Below are positions 37,573 to 46,021 of a DNA stretch of 64,000 nucleotides, one piece after another. Numbering within the stretch: the first letter of the stretch is position 1; the number at the start of each line of letters is the position of its first letter. Made by a program: the position numbers and the translations under genes. Source of the DNA: Bradyrhizobium erythrophlei (GTDB lineage Bacteria; Pseudomonadota; Alphaproteobacteria; Rhizobiales; Xanthobacteraceae); contig FSRD01000003.1 in the NCBI GenBank assembly GCA_900129675.1, positions 930,001 through 994,000 on the forward strand, in the 5' to 3' direction. The notes beneath the pieces were generated by a model. It worked only from the letters and a program-made list of their open reading frames with translations, was not told the DNA's origin and made no database searches.

Positions 37573-37679
37573 TCCAGGTCGCGATTCAAGTGGCGCCGGC
37601 CGCTCATAGCGCTGTTCCTTGCCTGAAAACGACGCTAGATATGCGCCCGCAACATCGGGGGCATCGACGTCACGTGGAC

Positions 37680-38372
37680 ATGGACGCATTGAAACGGCAG
37701 GCCGCGGCCCGCGCGCTGGAGCATGTGCAGGACGGCATGAAGCTCGGGCTCGGCACCGGCTCGACCGCAAAACATTTCGTCGACCTGCTCGGCGAGAAGG
37801 TCCGCTCCGGCATGAAGATCGTGGGCGTGCCGACATCGGAAGCGACCCGCGCGCAGGCGGAAGCATGTGGAATCCCGTTGACCACGCTCGACGACATCGA
37901 CCGGCTCGATCTGACGGTCGACGGCGCCGACGAGATGGACCCCGCGCTCAACCTGATCAAGGGCGGCGGCGGCGCGCTCTTAAGGGAAAAGATCGTGGCG
38001 GCGGCCTCGGATCGCATGATCGTGATCGCCGACGACACCAAATGGGTCGAGGTTCTCGGCCGTTTCCCCTTACCTGTGGAAGTGATCCCGTTCGGCCTGG
38101 CGGCCACCCGGCGCGCCATGGCCGCCGCATTTGCGGAAAGTGGCGTTTCCGGGCAAATGGGGGTCCGAAAGGGCAGGGACGGCCACGTTTTTGTCACCGA
38201 TGGCGGCCACTGGATCATCGATGCCCATCTCGGCCGGATCAAGGATGCGCCGCGGCTGGCGGGCTTGCTGAGCCTGATCCCGGGCGTCGTCGAACACGGC
38301 CTGTTTATCGGCCTTGCCAGCATCGCCGTTCTGGCGGGCGCGCAGGGAATTCGCGTAATTGAACGGTGCTAG
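37680..38372 (+). CDS. rpiA: Ribose-5-phosphate isomerase A
   Basis: A 230-aa enzyme converting ribose 5-phosphate and ribulose 5-phosphate. The motifs GLGTGSTAKHFVDLLGEKV, TVDGADEMDPALNLIKGGGG with catalytic Asp/Glu, LREKIVA and the lysine region are all in place. ATG 37680 is preferred; a GTG two codons upstream is possible. The gene is followed by a DUF2059 gene 24 bases later, so the two are likely in one operon. Confidence 0.95.
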   Translation: MDALKRQAAARALEHVQDGMKLGLGTGSTAKHFVDLLGEKVRSGMKIVGVPTSEATRAQAEACGIPLTTLDDIDRLDLTVDGADEMDPALNLIKGGGGALLREKIVAAASDRMIVIADDTKWVEVLGRFPLPVEVIPFGLAATRRAMAAAFAESGVSGQMGVRKGRDGHVFVTDGGHWIIDAHLGRIKDAPRLAGLLSLIPGVVEHGLFIGLASIAVLAGAQGIRVIERC

Positions 38373-38396
38373 CGCCGCAATTTTGGGAGAATCGGA

Positions 38397-38924
38397 ATGA
38401 AGCGTTTTTCGGGAATTTTGTCGGCCGCGGGCCTGGCGCTGGGACTGGCGCTCTCGGGCGCTCCGGCGATGGCGCAGCAGCCCACGGCTGTGCCGCTCAA
38501 GGAAGGTTCTCCGGCGGCGATCGCGGCGGCCAAGGAAATCCTGGCCATGAAGAACGCGAACGCGATGTACGCCAATGCGATTCCCAACCTCGTGCAGCAG
38601 ACCAAGGATCAGTTGCTGCAGAGCAACCTCAACTATCAAAAGGATCTCGGCGAAGTTGCCGGGATCGTCGCCCAGAAGCTCGCCGGCCGCGAGAAGGAAA
38701 TCGGCGACGGCATGGCGAAGATCTATGCCAACGAGTTCACCGAACAGGAGCTGAAGGATCTCGTCACCTTCTACAAATCGCCGCTGGGTGCAAAGCTGCT
38801 GGCCAACGAACCGCGCGCGATCCAGTTCAGCATGTCCTATATGAACCAGTGGGCGCAGAATTTCGCCGAAGTGATCAACGGCGAATTCCGCGCCGAGATG
38901 CGCAAGCGCGGCAAGCAGATCTGA
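38397..38924 (+). CDS. DUF2059 secreted protein
   Basis: A 175-aa protein with a cleavable signal peptide (MKRFSGILSAAGLALGLALS, cleavage near AMAQ). The mature part is helical. It carries the DUF2059 core, including YANEFTEQELKDLVTFYKSP and GAKLLANEPRA. It is periplasmic, with no known role. It follows rpiA by 24 bases. Confidence 0.9.
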   Translation: MKRFSGILSAAGLALGLALSGAPAMAQQPTAVPLKEGSPAAIAAAKEILAMKNANAMYANAIPNLVQQTKDQLLQSNLNYQKDLGEVAGIVAQKLAGREKEIGDGMAKIYANEFTEQELKDLVTFYKSPLGAKLLANEPRAIQFSMSYMNQWAQNFAEVINGEFRAEMRKRGKQI

Positions 38925-38931
38925 TCGCGTT

Positions 38932-39118
38932 CTCTTACCTCGCCCCGCTTGCGGGGAGAGATCGGCGCGTAGCGCCGGGTGAGGGGGACTCTCCGCGAGC
39001 TTGGTTTGTCGAGAGAGCCCCTCACCATAGCCGATGCTTCGCATCGGCGTTCTTCTATCAAGTACGGCGGCCATAGGCCGCCTACGCCCTCTCCCCGCAA
39101 GGGCGGGGCGAGGGAGAA
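38932..39118. repeat. Long inverted-repeat intergenic element between DUF2059 and gor
   Basis: The left end (CTCGCCCCGCTTGCGGGGAG) and the right end (reverse complement CTCGCCCCGCCCTTGCGGGG) are near-perfect inverted arms of about 30 bp enclosing ~120 bp. Small hairpins lie inside (GATGC-TTC-GCATC, GGCGGCC-ATA-GGCCGCC). It resembles dispersed palindromic elements common in Bradyrhizobium intergenic regions. It fills the whole gap and could shape the mRNA of both neighbours. Confidence 0.8.
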
Positions 39119-39134
39119 CCAGGTAGGGGTTGCC

Positions 39135-40523
39135 ATGGCTGAGTTCGACGTCGATCTGTTCGTCATCGGGGGCGGTTCGGGCGGGGTTCGCGCCGCCCGC
39201 ATCGCCGCCGGCTACGGCGCAAAGGTCATGGTCGCCGAAGAATACCGCATGGGCGGCACCTGCGTGATCCGCGGCTGCGTGCCGAAAAAACTGTTCGTGA
39301 TGGGCAGCCACGTCCGTCACGAGATCGAGGATGCCGCGGGCTTCGGCTGGACCATCCCGGAAGCGACCTTCGACTGGCCGACGCTGGTGGCCAACAAGGA
39401 CAAGGAGATCGCGCGGCTGGAGGGCATCTACGCCGCCAATGTCGAAAAATCAGGCGCCCGCATCGTCAAAACCCGCGCCGTGCTGGAAGACGCCCATACG
39501 CTGAGGCTCGCCACCGGCGAAGCCGTCACCGCGAAAACCATCCTGATCGCCACCGGCGGCGCGCCCAATCACGGCCCGGCGATTCCCGGCATCGAACACG
39601 TGATTTCCTCGAACGAAGCCTTTCATCTGACCGAATTGCCGAAGCGGATCGTGATCCAGGGCGGCGGCTACATCGCGCTGGAATTCGCCGGCATCTTTGC
39701 CGGCTACGGCTCCGACGTCACCCTGATCTATCGCGGCGACAACATCTTGCGCGGTTTCGACGAGGACGTCCGAAAGCATTTGCGTGCCGAGATGGAGAAG
39801 CAGGGCATCACCATCCTGACCGGCTGCACCGTCACCAGGATCGACAAGCACGGCAAGGACTTCACCACCCATCTGTCGAGCGGCTCCAGCATCGCCTCCG
39901 ACAAGGTGATGTTCGCGATCGGCCGCCATCCGAACGTCGCAGGCATCGGGCTGGAGAAGGCCGGCGTCGCGCTCAACCCGAAGAACGGCGGCATCGCGGT
40001 CGACGGCTGGTCCAAAACCTCGGCGCCGAACATCTACGCGATCGGCGACGTCACCCATCGCACCAACCTGACGCCGGTCGCGATCCGCGAGGGCCATGCC
40101 TTCGCCGACACCGTGTTCGGCAAGCGCCCGGTCCAGGTCGATCACGCCACCATTCCGACCGCCGTGTTCTCGCAGCCCGAAGTCGGCACCGTCGGCCTGA
40201 CGGAAGCTGAGGCGCGCGCGCAATTCTCCCGCGTCGACATCTACAAGGCCGATTTCCGCCCGATCAAGGCGACGATGTCCGGCCGCGACACCCGCGTGCT
40301 GATGAAGCTCGTGGTCGACGCCACCACCGACCGCGTCCTCGGCTGCCACATCGTCGGCGACGGTGCCGCCGAGATCACGCAAGCCGTTGGCATCGCCGTG
40401 AAGATGAAGGCGACCAAGGCCGACTTCGATGCCACGGTGGCACTGCATCCGACCGCCGCGGAAGAACTGGTGACGATGCGGACGCCGACGGCGCGGCATG
40501 TGCGGGAAGCGGCGGCGGAGTAG
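39135..40523 (+). CDS. gor: Glutathione-disulfide reductase
   Basis: A 462-aa FAD/NADPH enzyme. The FAD motif is FVIGGGSGGVRAAR (residues 9-22). The redox-active disulfide is Cys43/Cys48 in GGTCVIRGCVPKKL, the spacing of glutathione reductase. The second nucleotide motif is QGGGYIALEFAGIFAGYG, then YAIGDVTHR, and the C-terminal active-site His in ALHPTAAEE. It maintains reduced glutathione in the cytosol. ATG 39135 has AGGTAGGGG upstream; the open frame before it crosses the repeat element and is not coding. Confidence 0.95.
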   Translation: MAEFDVDLFVIGGGSGGVRAARIAAGYGAKVMVAEEYRMGGTCVIRGCVPKKLFVMGSHVRHEIEDAAGFGWTIPEATFDWPTLVANKDKEIARLEGIYAANVEKSGARIVKTRAVLEDAHTLRLATGEAVTAKTILIATGGAPNHGPAIPGIEHVISSNEAFHLTELPKRIVIQGGGYIALEFAGIFAGYGSDVTLIYRGDNILRGFDEDVRKHLRAEMEKQGITILTGCTVTRIDKHGKDFTTHLSSGSSIASDKVMFAIGRHPNVAGIGLEKAGVALNPKNGGIAVDGWSKTSAPNIYAIGDVTHRTNLTPVAIREGHAFADTVFGKRPVQVDHATIPTAVFSQPEVGTVGLTEAEARAQFSRVDIYKADFRPIKATMSGRDTRVLMKLVVDATTDRVLGCHIVGDGAAEITQAVGIAVKMKATKADFDATVALHPTAAEELVTMRTPTARHVREAAAE

Positions 40524-40633
40524 CGGGGCGGGGCAGATGCGTTAGTCGCGCGTTTTGTGACTAGAAAGTCACATCGCGACACCTGCAAGCTGCCGTACAC
40601 GGGGGCCCGTTGGTTCGTGATGGCAGATTCGGG

Positions 40634-41120
40634 TCATGTATTTAGGAGATCCCGACGCCCAATGCGATCTAGTTCGAGAAGTAGCCATTCGCGATAGGCG
40701 TCTTCGACGCCCTCAAGCTCCTCGCTAATGCTGATTTCTCCCACTGAAAAATCATTTGGTATCGAGAATTTCAGTTGGCGCCGCAGTAACACCCCAACTA
40801 CGTAGTTATAGCCCACATGATGGTCTTCGTGGTGCTCAATTGCGAAAATTCCAAAATGTTCGAAAATAAGAGGGTCAATTATAGTATAAATGAACTCCAG
40901 AGATAGGGAACGAAAGTCCTCGTCCTCAGGAGCGCAAAAGTGCTGAATGGAATTTCGCGCGCGTCTCAACCGCTCGAAGCACTCTGGATTTGGCATCCGC
41001 TGCCCGCTTGAATATCCTGTGGTACATACTTTTTTGCCAGCATAGCCTTGACTACGGCGACCTCCCATTTCTCAAGCGTATTCCCTTGTCTCCTTGCCAC
41101 ACATACCCCCTGCACGTTGC
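40634..41120 (-). pseudogene. Decayed AT-rich gene with an R-x4-H (HEPN-like) motif
   Basis: Two minus-strand frames meet near 41000. The upstream one reads ARRQGNTLEKWEVAVVKAML and ends with PQDIQ, a typical soluble N-terminus, then runs into a stop. The downstream one continues NPECFERLRRARNSIQHFCA and goes on for about 110 residues to the stop at 40634. The switch suggests an internal deletion that joined the two ends out of frame. RNSIQH fits the R-x4-H pattern of HEPN nucleases, but the protein family is not recognised. It lies next to a DUF4145 gene, another HEPN-like family. If it is not a pseudogene, the part from 41068 to 40634 could be a short gene of 144 aa. Confidence 0.45.
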
Positions 41121-41162
41121 TCTCCGAGTGCCCTACGCCTTCGAGCAACCCGCGTCATATCA

Positions 41163-41804
41163 TTAGGTTGGCTTGTTATTTGGTTTTGCGCGACGCTTCT
41201 TGAATTCTTCAAACCTGTCTCGAAAAGAGAAGATGTAATCCAAAATCGCATTTATGAATTCGAGGATGTCTCTTGCATCCGCTTGCCCTATTGATAGACC
41301 AACGCCATGCGCCGCTTCGTTCCCGGCAAGGCGTAACGAGTCCGACCATTCAAAAAGGCGATCATCGATCAATCCCTTGTCCCGCATTGCCTTGAGGGAC
41401 TTAGCTAGGGTTCCAGCCTTGATACCGTGCACGTCACAAATTCCCTCAAGTGTCTTTCTGCACATCATGGCCGAGGCTGTATAGGCTTGAGCGCGATAAC
41501 AGGAGCATGCCTCCTCGAAGGCCGACTGGATCTCACGAGGAGCGTTGGGATTTACCCTTGCGTCCAAGCTTGGGAAGACCTGAAAAGGCGTATCCCACTT
41601 GTCGCCTTCGGCCATGTTACCAACGTTCGCTTGCCGGATAAGAATCGGGTTCTTGCACCGATCGCAGGAGAGCATTGAGAAAAGGTGGGACGGGCCACTT
41701 CCGTCAGACAGTTTTTCGTACCGCCCGTGGATAGTTGCCTGCACATGTGATCGGCAATGCGCGCACTCGAGAATCATACCGACATCCGCCTCGGCCTTGT
41801 CCAT
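41163..41804 (-). CDS. DUF4145 (HEPN-like) protein with N-terminal zinc ribbon
   Basis: A 213-aa protein. The N-terminus has paired CxxC motifs (CAHC near residue 14, CDRC near residue 47) that form a small zinc ribbon. The C-terminal ~110 residues match DUF4145: AFEEACSCYRAQAYTASAMM, RKTLEGIC, and SLRLAGNEAAHG with the conserved R-x-x-G-N-x-A-A-H. DUF4145 proteins are found alone or fused to restriction and other defence enzymes and belong to the HEPN superfamily. The base composition is clearly more AT-rich than the flanking core genes, a sign of transfer. Confidence 0.82.
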   Translation of the reverse strand: MDKAEADVGMILECAHCRSHVQATIHGRYEKLSDGSGPSHLFSMLSCDRCKNPILIRQANVGNMAEGDKWDTPFQVFPSLDARVNPNAPREIQSAFEEACSCYRAQAYTASAMMCRKTLEGICDVHGIKAGTLAKSLKAMRDKGLIDDRLFEWSDSLRLAGNEAAHGVGLSIGQADARDILEFINAILDYIFSFRDRFEEFKKRRAKPNNKPT

Positions 41805-41957
41805 TTCGAATTATGCTGAAGGTGCCACCTTAAATTGTAGGTTTCGAGAACTTATGGCATCCTAAGTAAGTGAGCATGGTCTTGGGTCGCTCGTTCGCCG
41901 CTTCGCGCCATCGCCTCCCTTTTCCGAGGACAAGCGATTTGCGATTGTATCGCAAAT

Positions 41958-42374
41958 TCACCTTTCCTCGCTCGGATGCACCCACTTGATCTCACGCCTC
42001 TCCGTCAGCTTGATCATGTGCACCGGCGGCGCGTAGCGGCCCTTGCGGCAGGAGCGGCACTTTAACGACGCTTCCAGCTTCCACAGCGGTGTGTCGCGCG
42101 GGCGGCGGATAGCGTCGAGCGGCAGGCTTGCGCGGGTGTTGCAGCGGTTGCACTCCACCCCCAGCCAGCCGAGGCCGCCGTTGAGGCATTGGCCGATGGT
42201 GGGCGAGGGCTGCGCCGGCCCGCCAAAACCTTCCATCCGCACCGACCAGGCTTCCGCCTCGGCACGGTCGGCGGCGCGCACGGCCTTTCTGGCTTCCTCG
42301 CGCGCGCCTTCGGCGCGCATCTTCGCGCCCATGACGCGGCCGCCCCAGATGACCTCGCGTGACTTGGTGCTCAT
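41958..42374 (-). CDS. Zinc-ribbon-like conserved hypothetical protein
   Basis: 138 aa. An N-terminal charged helix is rich in Ala, Glu and Arg (KMRAEGAREEARKAVRAADR). Two CxxC pairs follow (CNRC and CRSC, about 30 residues apart), likely one zinc site, and a basic tail ends SEER. ATG 42374 gives a protein without the Arg/His-rich artificial extension seen further upstream. GC content is like the core genome. It is divergent from the SRAP gene, with 87 bp between. Function unknown. Confidence 0.75.
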   Translation of the reverse strand: MSTKSREVIWGGRVMGAKMRAEGAREEARKAVRAADRAEAEAWSVRMEGFGGPAQPSPTIGQCLNGGLGWLGVECNRCNTRASLPLDAIRRPRDTPLWKLEASLKCRSCRKGRYAPPVHMIKLTERREIKWVHPSEER

Positions 42375-42461
42375 GGCCTGAATTACAGCGACCCTTGCGG
42401 CGTGACGCAACACCACTAGAGTTAGAGGCTCGGGACGCGTCCGCCCCACCAAGGCTCGCCG

Positions 42462-43124
42462 ATGTGCAATTTGTATTCGATCACCACGAATCAGGAGGCG
42501 ATCCAGCGGCTGTTCCGGGTCATCAACCGTTACGTCGGCAATCTGCCGCCGATGCCCGGCGTGTTTCCCGATTACCCGGCGCCGGTGGTGCGCAATGCCG
42601 GCGGTGAGCGCGAGATGGTGTTGATGCGCTGGGGCATGCCGCCGCCGCCGCGGACCGGCGGTCCGCCGGTGACCAACATCCGCAACACCTCGTCGCCGCA
42701 CTGGCGCGGCTGGACCAGGCCGGAACATCGCTGCCTCGTTCCGCTCAACAGCTTTGCGGAATATGCGCCGGAGCCGAACCCGGAGACCATGAAGAAAGAC
42801 GTGGTCTGGTTCGCACTGAACGATGACCGCCCGTTGTGCGCGTTCGCGGGTCTGTGGACCGAGTTCAGAGGCGACCGCGGCACCAAATCAAAACCGATCC
42901 CCGGTCCGCATCTGGTCTACGGTTTTCTGACGACGTCTGCGAATGCGATTGTCGAGCCGATTCATCCCAAGGCCATGCCGGTGATCCTGACGACGGACGA
43001 AGAGCGCGACGTCTGGCTGCGCGGGCCGTGGGATGAAGCCAAGGCGCTGCAGCGGCCGTTGCCGGATGATGCGTTGAAGATCGTGGCTCGCGGTGCGGAC
43101 AAGGAAGATCAAGCCGCGGCTTAA
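42462..43124 (+). CDS. yedK: SOS response-associated peptidase (SRAP, YedK/HMCES family)
   Basis: A 220-aa protein that forms a covalent DNA-protein crosslink with abasic sites in single-stranded DNA. Catalytic Cys2 (MCNLYS) becomes N-terminal after Met removal. The conserved Asn in TNIRNTSSPHW, the Glu in NSFAEYAPEP and the active-site His in IHPKAMPVIL are all visible. Its last ~55 codons and 90 bases of downstream sequence are repeated at 43751-44008. Confidence 0.93.
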   Translation: MCNLYSITTNQEAIQRLFRVINRYVGNLPPMPGVFPDYPAPVVRNAGGEREMVLMRWGMPPPPRTGGPPVTNIRNTSSPHWRGWTRPEHRCLVPLNSFAEYAPEPNPETMKKDVVWFALNDDRPLCAFAGLWTEFRGDRGTKSKPIPGPHLVYGFLTTSANAIVEPIHPKAMPVILTTDEERDVWLRGPWDEAKALQRPLPDDALKIVARGADKEDQAAA

Positions 43125-43216
43125 CCATCGCCCAGGTGGCTTCTTGCTTTGACAGGTCCAAAAGCTCGTAGGGAGGATTGAGACGAAGGCATAATCCGTC
43201 GTCCATCGACGATGAC
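42959..43216. repeat. Direct repeat, left copy (SRAP 3' end plus tail)
   Basis: 258 bp covering the SRAP gene 3' end and ~90 bp after it. It recurs at 43751-44008 with constant offset 792, no gaps seen, and about 90% identity by eye. Between the copies lies a two-gene minus-strand module. Confidence 0.9.
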
Positions 43217-43224
43217 ACGGTGGG

Positions 43225-43452
43225 CTACGCCGCCAGCACAGCCCGTTTGACCGCTTGCGGTAGTGCGATCGGACGGAAGAATGCCTTCGGATAGAGGTAG
43301 TCCTCGCCGGACTCATCGACAATCCGCAGCATGCTGTGCTTCTCGGCGGCGGCGTCGCGTAGCGCCACGTAGATTTTGCGTTTCTCCAGCGAGGCCGCAT
43401 AACCATCGTTTTCGATGCAGACGACCAGTTGTTTTGCTTGTGTCTTTGTCAT
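43225..43452 (-). CDS. Small protein of a conserved-looking two-gene module (downstream partner)
   Basis: 75 aa: MTKTQAKQLVVCIENDGYAA at the start, then a basic segment (SLEKRKIYVAL) and a C-terminal part with RIVDESGEDYLYPKAFFRPI. The phrase DESGEDYLYP and a following hydrophobic residue pair are familiar to me from small uncharacterised bacterial proteins, but no function is assigned. The gene starts 4 bases after the partner's stop, so they are co-translated. The longer upstream open frame is not coding: the stretch before ATG 43452 is antisense to the partner gene and the repeat. Its last 11 codons recur as a relic at 46681-46716. Confidence 0.7.
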   Translation of the reverse strand: MTKTQAKQLVVCIENDGYAASLEKRKIYVALRDAAAEKHSMLRIVDESGEDYLYPKAFFRPIALPQAVKRAVLAA

Positions 43453-43456
43453 GGTC

Positions 43457-43687
43457 TCAAAACAGGTGCTTGATTTTGAATTCCTTGCGCCCGATCCCGG
43501 CGGCCTCGTACCAGTGTAACTCAGCGACGTGGATTGAGCCATCGGATAATCGCACGCGGGCAATGCCCTTGCGTTTGCGCCAGCGACCGCGTCCATAGAT
43601 TCGCCGCAGCCGCGCGATCTCGCGAATGCCGGACCCGGTAGCGAAAGTTTCGATACCGGAAATTTCACCGAGAATCTCGAAACGCAT
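43457..43687 (-). CDS. Small basic protein of the two-gene module (upstream partner)
   Basis: 76 aa, very basic: MRFEILGEISGIETFATGSG, then IREIARLRRIYGRGRWRKRK and a beta-like C-terminal half with HVAELHWYEA and KEFKIKHLF. The arginine-rich centre suggests nucleic-acid binding. The tight pairing with another small gene looks like a toxin-antitoxin pair, but neither protein matches a known family that I recognise. It occupies the space between two copies of the SRAP 3' end. Confidence 0.7.
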   Translation of the reverse strand: MRFEILGEISGIETFATGSGIREIARLRRIYGRGRWRKRKGIARVRLSDGSIHVAELHWYEAAGIGRKEFKIKHLF

Positions 43688-43750
43688 GGCCGGATCGTGC
43701 CGGGTCGAACTGACAGGGTCAATGGCCCCAAAGGGCGGATATTGGCGCGC

Positions 43751-44008
43751 GATTCATCCCAAGACCACGCCGGTGATCCTGACGACGGACGAGGAGCGCG
43801 ACGTCTGGCTGCGCGCGCCGTGGGACGAAGCCAAGGCGCTGCAGCGGCCGTTGCCGGATGATGCGCTGAAAATTGTCGCGCGCGGGGCGGACAAGGAAGA
43901 TCAAGCCGCGGCTTAGCCGTCGCCCAAGTGGCTTCCAGCTTTGACAAGTCCAAAAGCTCGTAGGGAGGATTGAGACGAAGGCATAATCCGCCGTTCATCG
44001 ACGATAAG
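43751..44008. repeat. Direct repeat, right copy with SRAP C-terminal fragment
   Basis: The second copy of 42959-43216. On the plus strand it reads HPKTTPVILTTDEERDVWLR and continues to the same C-terminus and stop (43914-43916). It is therefore a 55-codon fragment of the SRAP gene without the catalytic N-terminus: a pseudogene fragment. Confidence 0.9.
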
Positions 44009-44053
44009 GCGGAAGATTAAGTAATATCATATAGTTACAATTTAGTATGCATG

Positions 44054-44072
44054 ATATTTCAATGAAAAATAT
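44054..44072. promoter_or_regulatory. Inverted repeat before the AbiE operon
   Basis: ATATTT - 7 bases - AAATAT in a very AT-rich promoter region, 36 bp before abiEi. AbiEi antitoxins of known systems bind inverted repeats in their own promoter, so this is a candidate operator. Confidence 0.35.
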
Positions 44073-44107
44073 TGCAACTCAAGCGCCTTTCAGCTACCGT
44101 CTCCAAC

Positions 44108-44704
44108 ATGACGAAACTGCAGGAGCTCAAAGCGCATCTGAAGCCGGGGCAGGTCTACCGGCGCGAGGACCTCGCGCGTTGGTCGAATGCCGTTGATCGG
44201 CATCTCAAGCAGCTTGTGAGCGAGGGAACGCTCACCAGGGTTGCGGGAGGCCTTTATGCGTATCCGAAACAAACCGTCTTTGGGAAAGCTCCGGCGGAGG
44301 ATGGCAGGTTGGTCGAGGTTTTCCTGAAGGATCATCGCTTTCTTCTGGTGTCACCGAATGCCTACAACAGCCTCGGGGTTGGCACGACGCAACTCTATGA
44401 CAAGACCGTCGTCTACAATCGCAAGCGGCACGGCGATTTCCAGCTCGGCGGGCGCAAATTCGCGTTTCGCGTCAAGGCGGACTTTCCGAAGACGCTGACA
44501 AAGGAATTTCTGCTGGTCGATCTGGTCAACAATCTGGATCAGCTTGCCGAAGCAAAGCACGACGTGCTCGAAAGAGTGAGAAAACGCGCGGCATCGTTCG
44601 ATGTCCGGCGCTTGCAACGCGCCGTGCGCGACTATGGAAGCGTACCGACGAAGAAGTTCTTTGAACACGCGCTAAAGCCGGATGAGCTGAATCGTGCCGC
44701 GTGA
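44108..44704 (+). CDS. abiEi: AbiEi-type antitoxin (type IV toxin-antitoxin)
   Basis: A 198-aa protein with an N-terminal winged-helix-like domain (KPGQVYRREDLARWSNAVDR, then LKQLVSEGTLTRVAGGLYAY) and the C-terminal domain of the AbiEi family. In AbiE systems it neutralises the nucleotidyltransferase toxin and represses the operon. The ATG at 44108 is preferred to 44072. It overlaps the toxin gene by 11 bases. The low GC of its promoter points to horizontal acquisition. Confidence 0.82.
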   Translation: MTKLQELKAHLKPGQVYRREDLARWSNAVDRHLKQLVSEGTLTRVAGGLYAYPKQTVFGKAPAEDGRLVEVFLKDHRFLLVSPNAYNSLGVGTTQLYDKTVVYNRKRHGDFQLGGRKFAFRVKADFPKTLTKEFLLVDLVNNLDQLAEAKHDVLERVRKRAASFDVRRLQRAVRDYGSVPTKKFFEHALKPDELNRAA

Positions 44705-45638
44705 ATATCTTCACAACCATCCCCAGTTCGCCGATCTCATTCGGATCGTGGCGGAAGAAAAAATTATCGATCCCGCGCTGGTCGAAAAAGACTACTGGAT
44801 CATGCATTGCCTCTCAGGGCTGCAGCGATTGGGCCTTCAGTTCGAACTGAAGGGTGGGACTTCGCTGTCCAAGGGCTACCAGATTATCGATCGGTTTTCG
44901 GAAGATATCGACATTCGTATCGAACCTCCCGAGGGTCAGGACGTAAAGACCGGCCGCAATCATTTGAAAGAGGTGCACATCAGAGGTCGCAAGGATTTCT
45001 ACGATTGGCTCGCGAGGACGATCAGGATCAACGGCATAACCAGGGTTGAGCGCGACACGGAATTTGACAACAAGGACCTCTTCAGTGCGGGCATCAGGCT
45101 TCACTATAAAAGCATTGCCGAACCGATCGATGATCTTCGAGATGGTGTTTTGTTGGAAGTGGGATTTGCCAAGGTAACGCCAAATGCTGCGAAGGACATC
45201 AGTTCGTGGGCCTATGATTACGCCGTCGATAAAGTAGACATCATCGACAATCGGGGCAGGGCCGTTGCCTGTTACGATCCGGGTTTTACCCTGGTAGAGA
45301 AGCTGCAAACGATCTCAACGAAATTCCGCAGGCAGCAGGAGACCGGCGAATTGCCGTCGGATTTCATGCGTCACTATTACGACGTTCACAGCCTGCTCAG
45401 GCGGCCGGAAGTTCAGGCGTTTATCGGAACGGAGGCCTATAGGGCGCACAAGCGAAATCATTTTCCAAAGGCTGATAATCAAGACATCGCTGCAAATGAA
45501 GCATTCCTGTTGAGCGATGCAAGAACGCGAGCCACTTACGCGAAAGCCTACGCGATCAGCGGCGCTCTTTACTATGGTGACCGGCCGACCTTCGAGCAGG
45601 TTCTCAACGAGATCAGCGCCTCTATCGAGAGGCTATAG
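44694..45638 (+). CDS. abiEii: AbiEii/AbiGii-type nucleotidyltransferase toxin
   Basis: A 314-aa DNA-polymerase-beta-like nucleotidyltransferase. The motif FELKGGTSLSKGYQIIDRFS followed by EDIDIRI supplies the G-S/T-S turn and the Asp-x-Asp metal pair. VEKDYW near residue 28 and the lysine-containing FTLVEKLQTIS are also typical. Family members inactivate tRNAs by adding nucleotides and act in phage abortive infection. The GTG start is inside the antitoxin gene, so synthesis is coupled. All recognised motifs are intact, so the system looks functional. Confidence 0.87.
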   Translation: MPREYLHNHPQFADLIRIVAEEKIIDPALVEKDYWIMHCLSGLQRLGLQFELKGGTSLSKGYQIIDRFSEDIDIRIEPPEGQDVKTGRNHLKEVHIRGRKDFYDWLARTIRINGITRVERDTEFDNKDLFSAGIRLHYKSIAEPIDDLRDGVLLEVGFAKVTPNAAKDISSWAYDYAVDKVDIIDNRGRAVACYDPGFTLVEKLQTISTKFRRQQETGELPSDFMRHYYDVHSLLRRPEVQAFIGTEAYRAHKRNHFPKADNQDIAANEAFLLSDARTRATYAKAYAISGALYYGDRPTFEQVLNEISASIERL

Positions 45639-45704
45639 CCCGCAGGTCGACCGTGCGCGGGCGCGGTTCGCCATGGATCGAAAAAGCCGCTTCGGAGCTG
45701 CCAG

Positions 45705-45740
45705 GCCGAGCAAGCGGAGTATGTTCGCTTGCTCGGCTTT
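45705..45740 (+). terminator. Intrinsic terminator after the AbiE operon
   Basis: A 12-bp perfect stem GCCGAGCAAGCG / CGCTTGCTCGGC, a 9-base loop and TTT, 67 bases after the toxin stop codon. Confidence 0.85.
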
Positions 45741-45975
45741 GGCTCACGTGCTGGCCCCTCAAATCCCCAGCAACAACTAATCTGCACGAAATATGCGGGT
45801 TTGGTTATCCGTAGTCTTACTGGAGCGTATCCGAGGCATTTTCTCGCGTCGCTTAAGCGGTTCCCGGGCAAGCTCAACGCATGAAAATGTTGTCCGCCGG
45901 GGCCGCCGCTGGATCGCTTTTTATATGGCCAACCAGATCCCATACGACCACCGCACAGTCCACCAAGCTCGGTAG

Positions 45976-46021
45976 GACGCCAATGGCGTCTTTTCTCTGG
46001 AGTTATGGACGCCAATGGCGT
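45976..46021. promoter_or_regulatory. Tandem palindromic operators before the broken toxin-antitoxin operon
   Basis: GACGCCAATGGCGTC at 45976-45990 and GACGCCAATGGCGT(A) at 46008-46022 are two nearly identical palindromes, 32 bp centre to centre (three helical turns). The second covers the first codons of the toxin. This is the layout of an antitoxin autoregulation site. Confidence 0.65.

Noticed and set aside
40556..40573. CRP-like site TGTGAC...GTCACA after gor
   Set aside because: The half-sites are separated by 8 rather than 6 bases in the TGTGA/TCACA frame and it is not before a gene in a sensible position.
43453..43998. N-terminal extension of the 75-aa module protein to 257 aa
   Set aside because: It is antisense/out of frame across the partner gene and the SRAP repeat; ATG 43452 gives a compact protein coupled to its partner.
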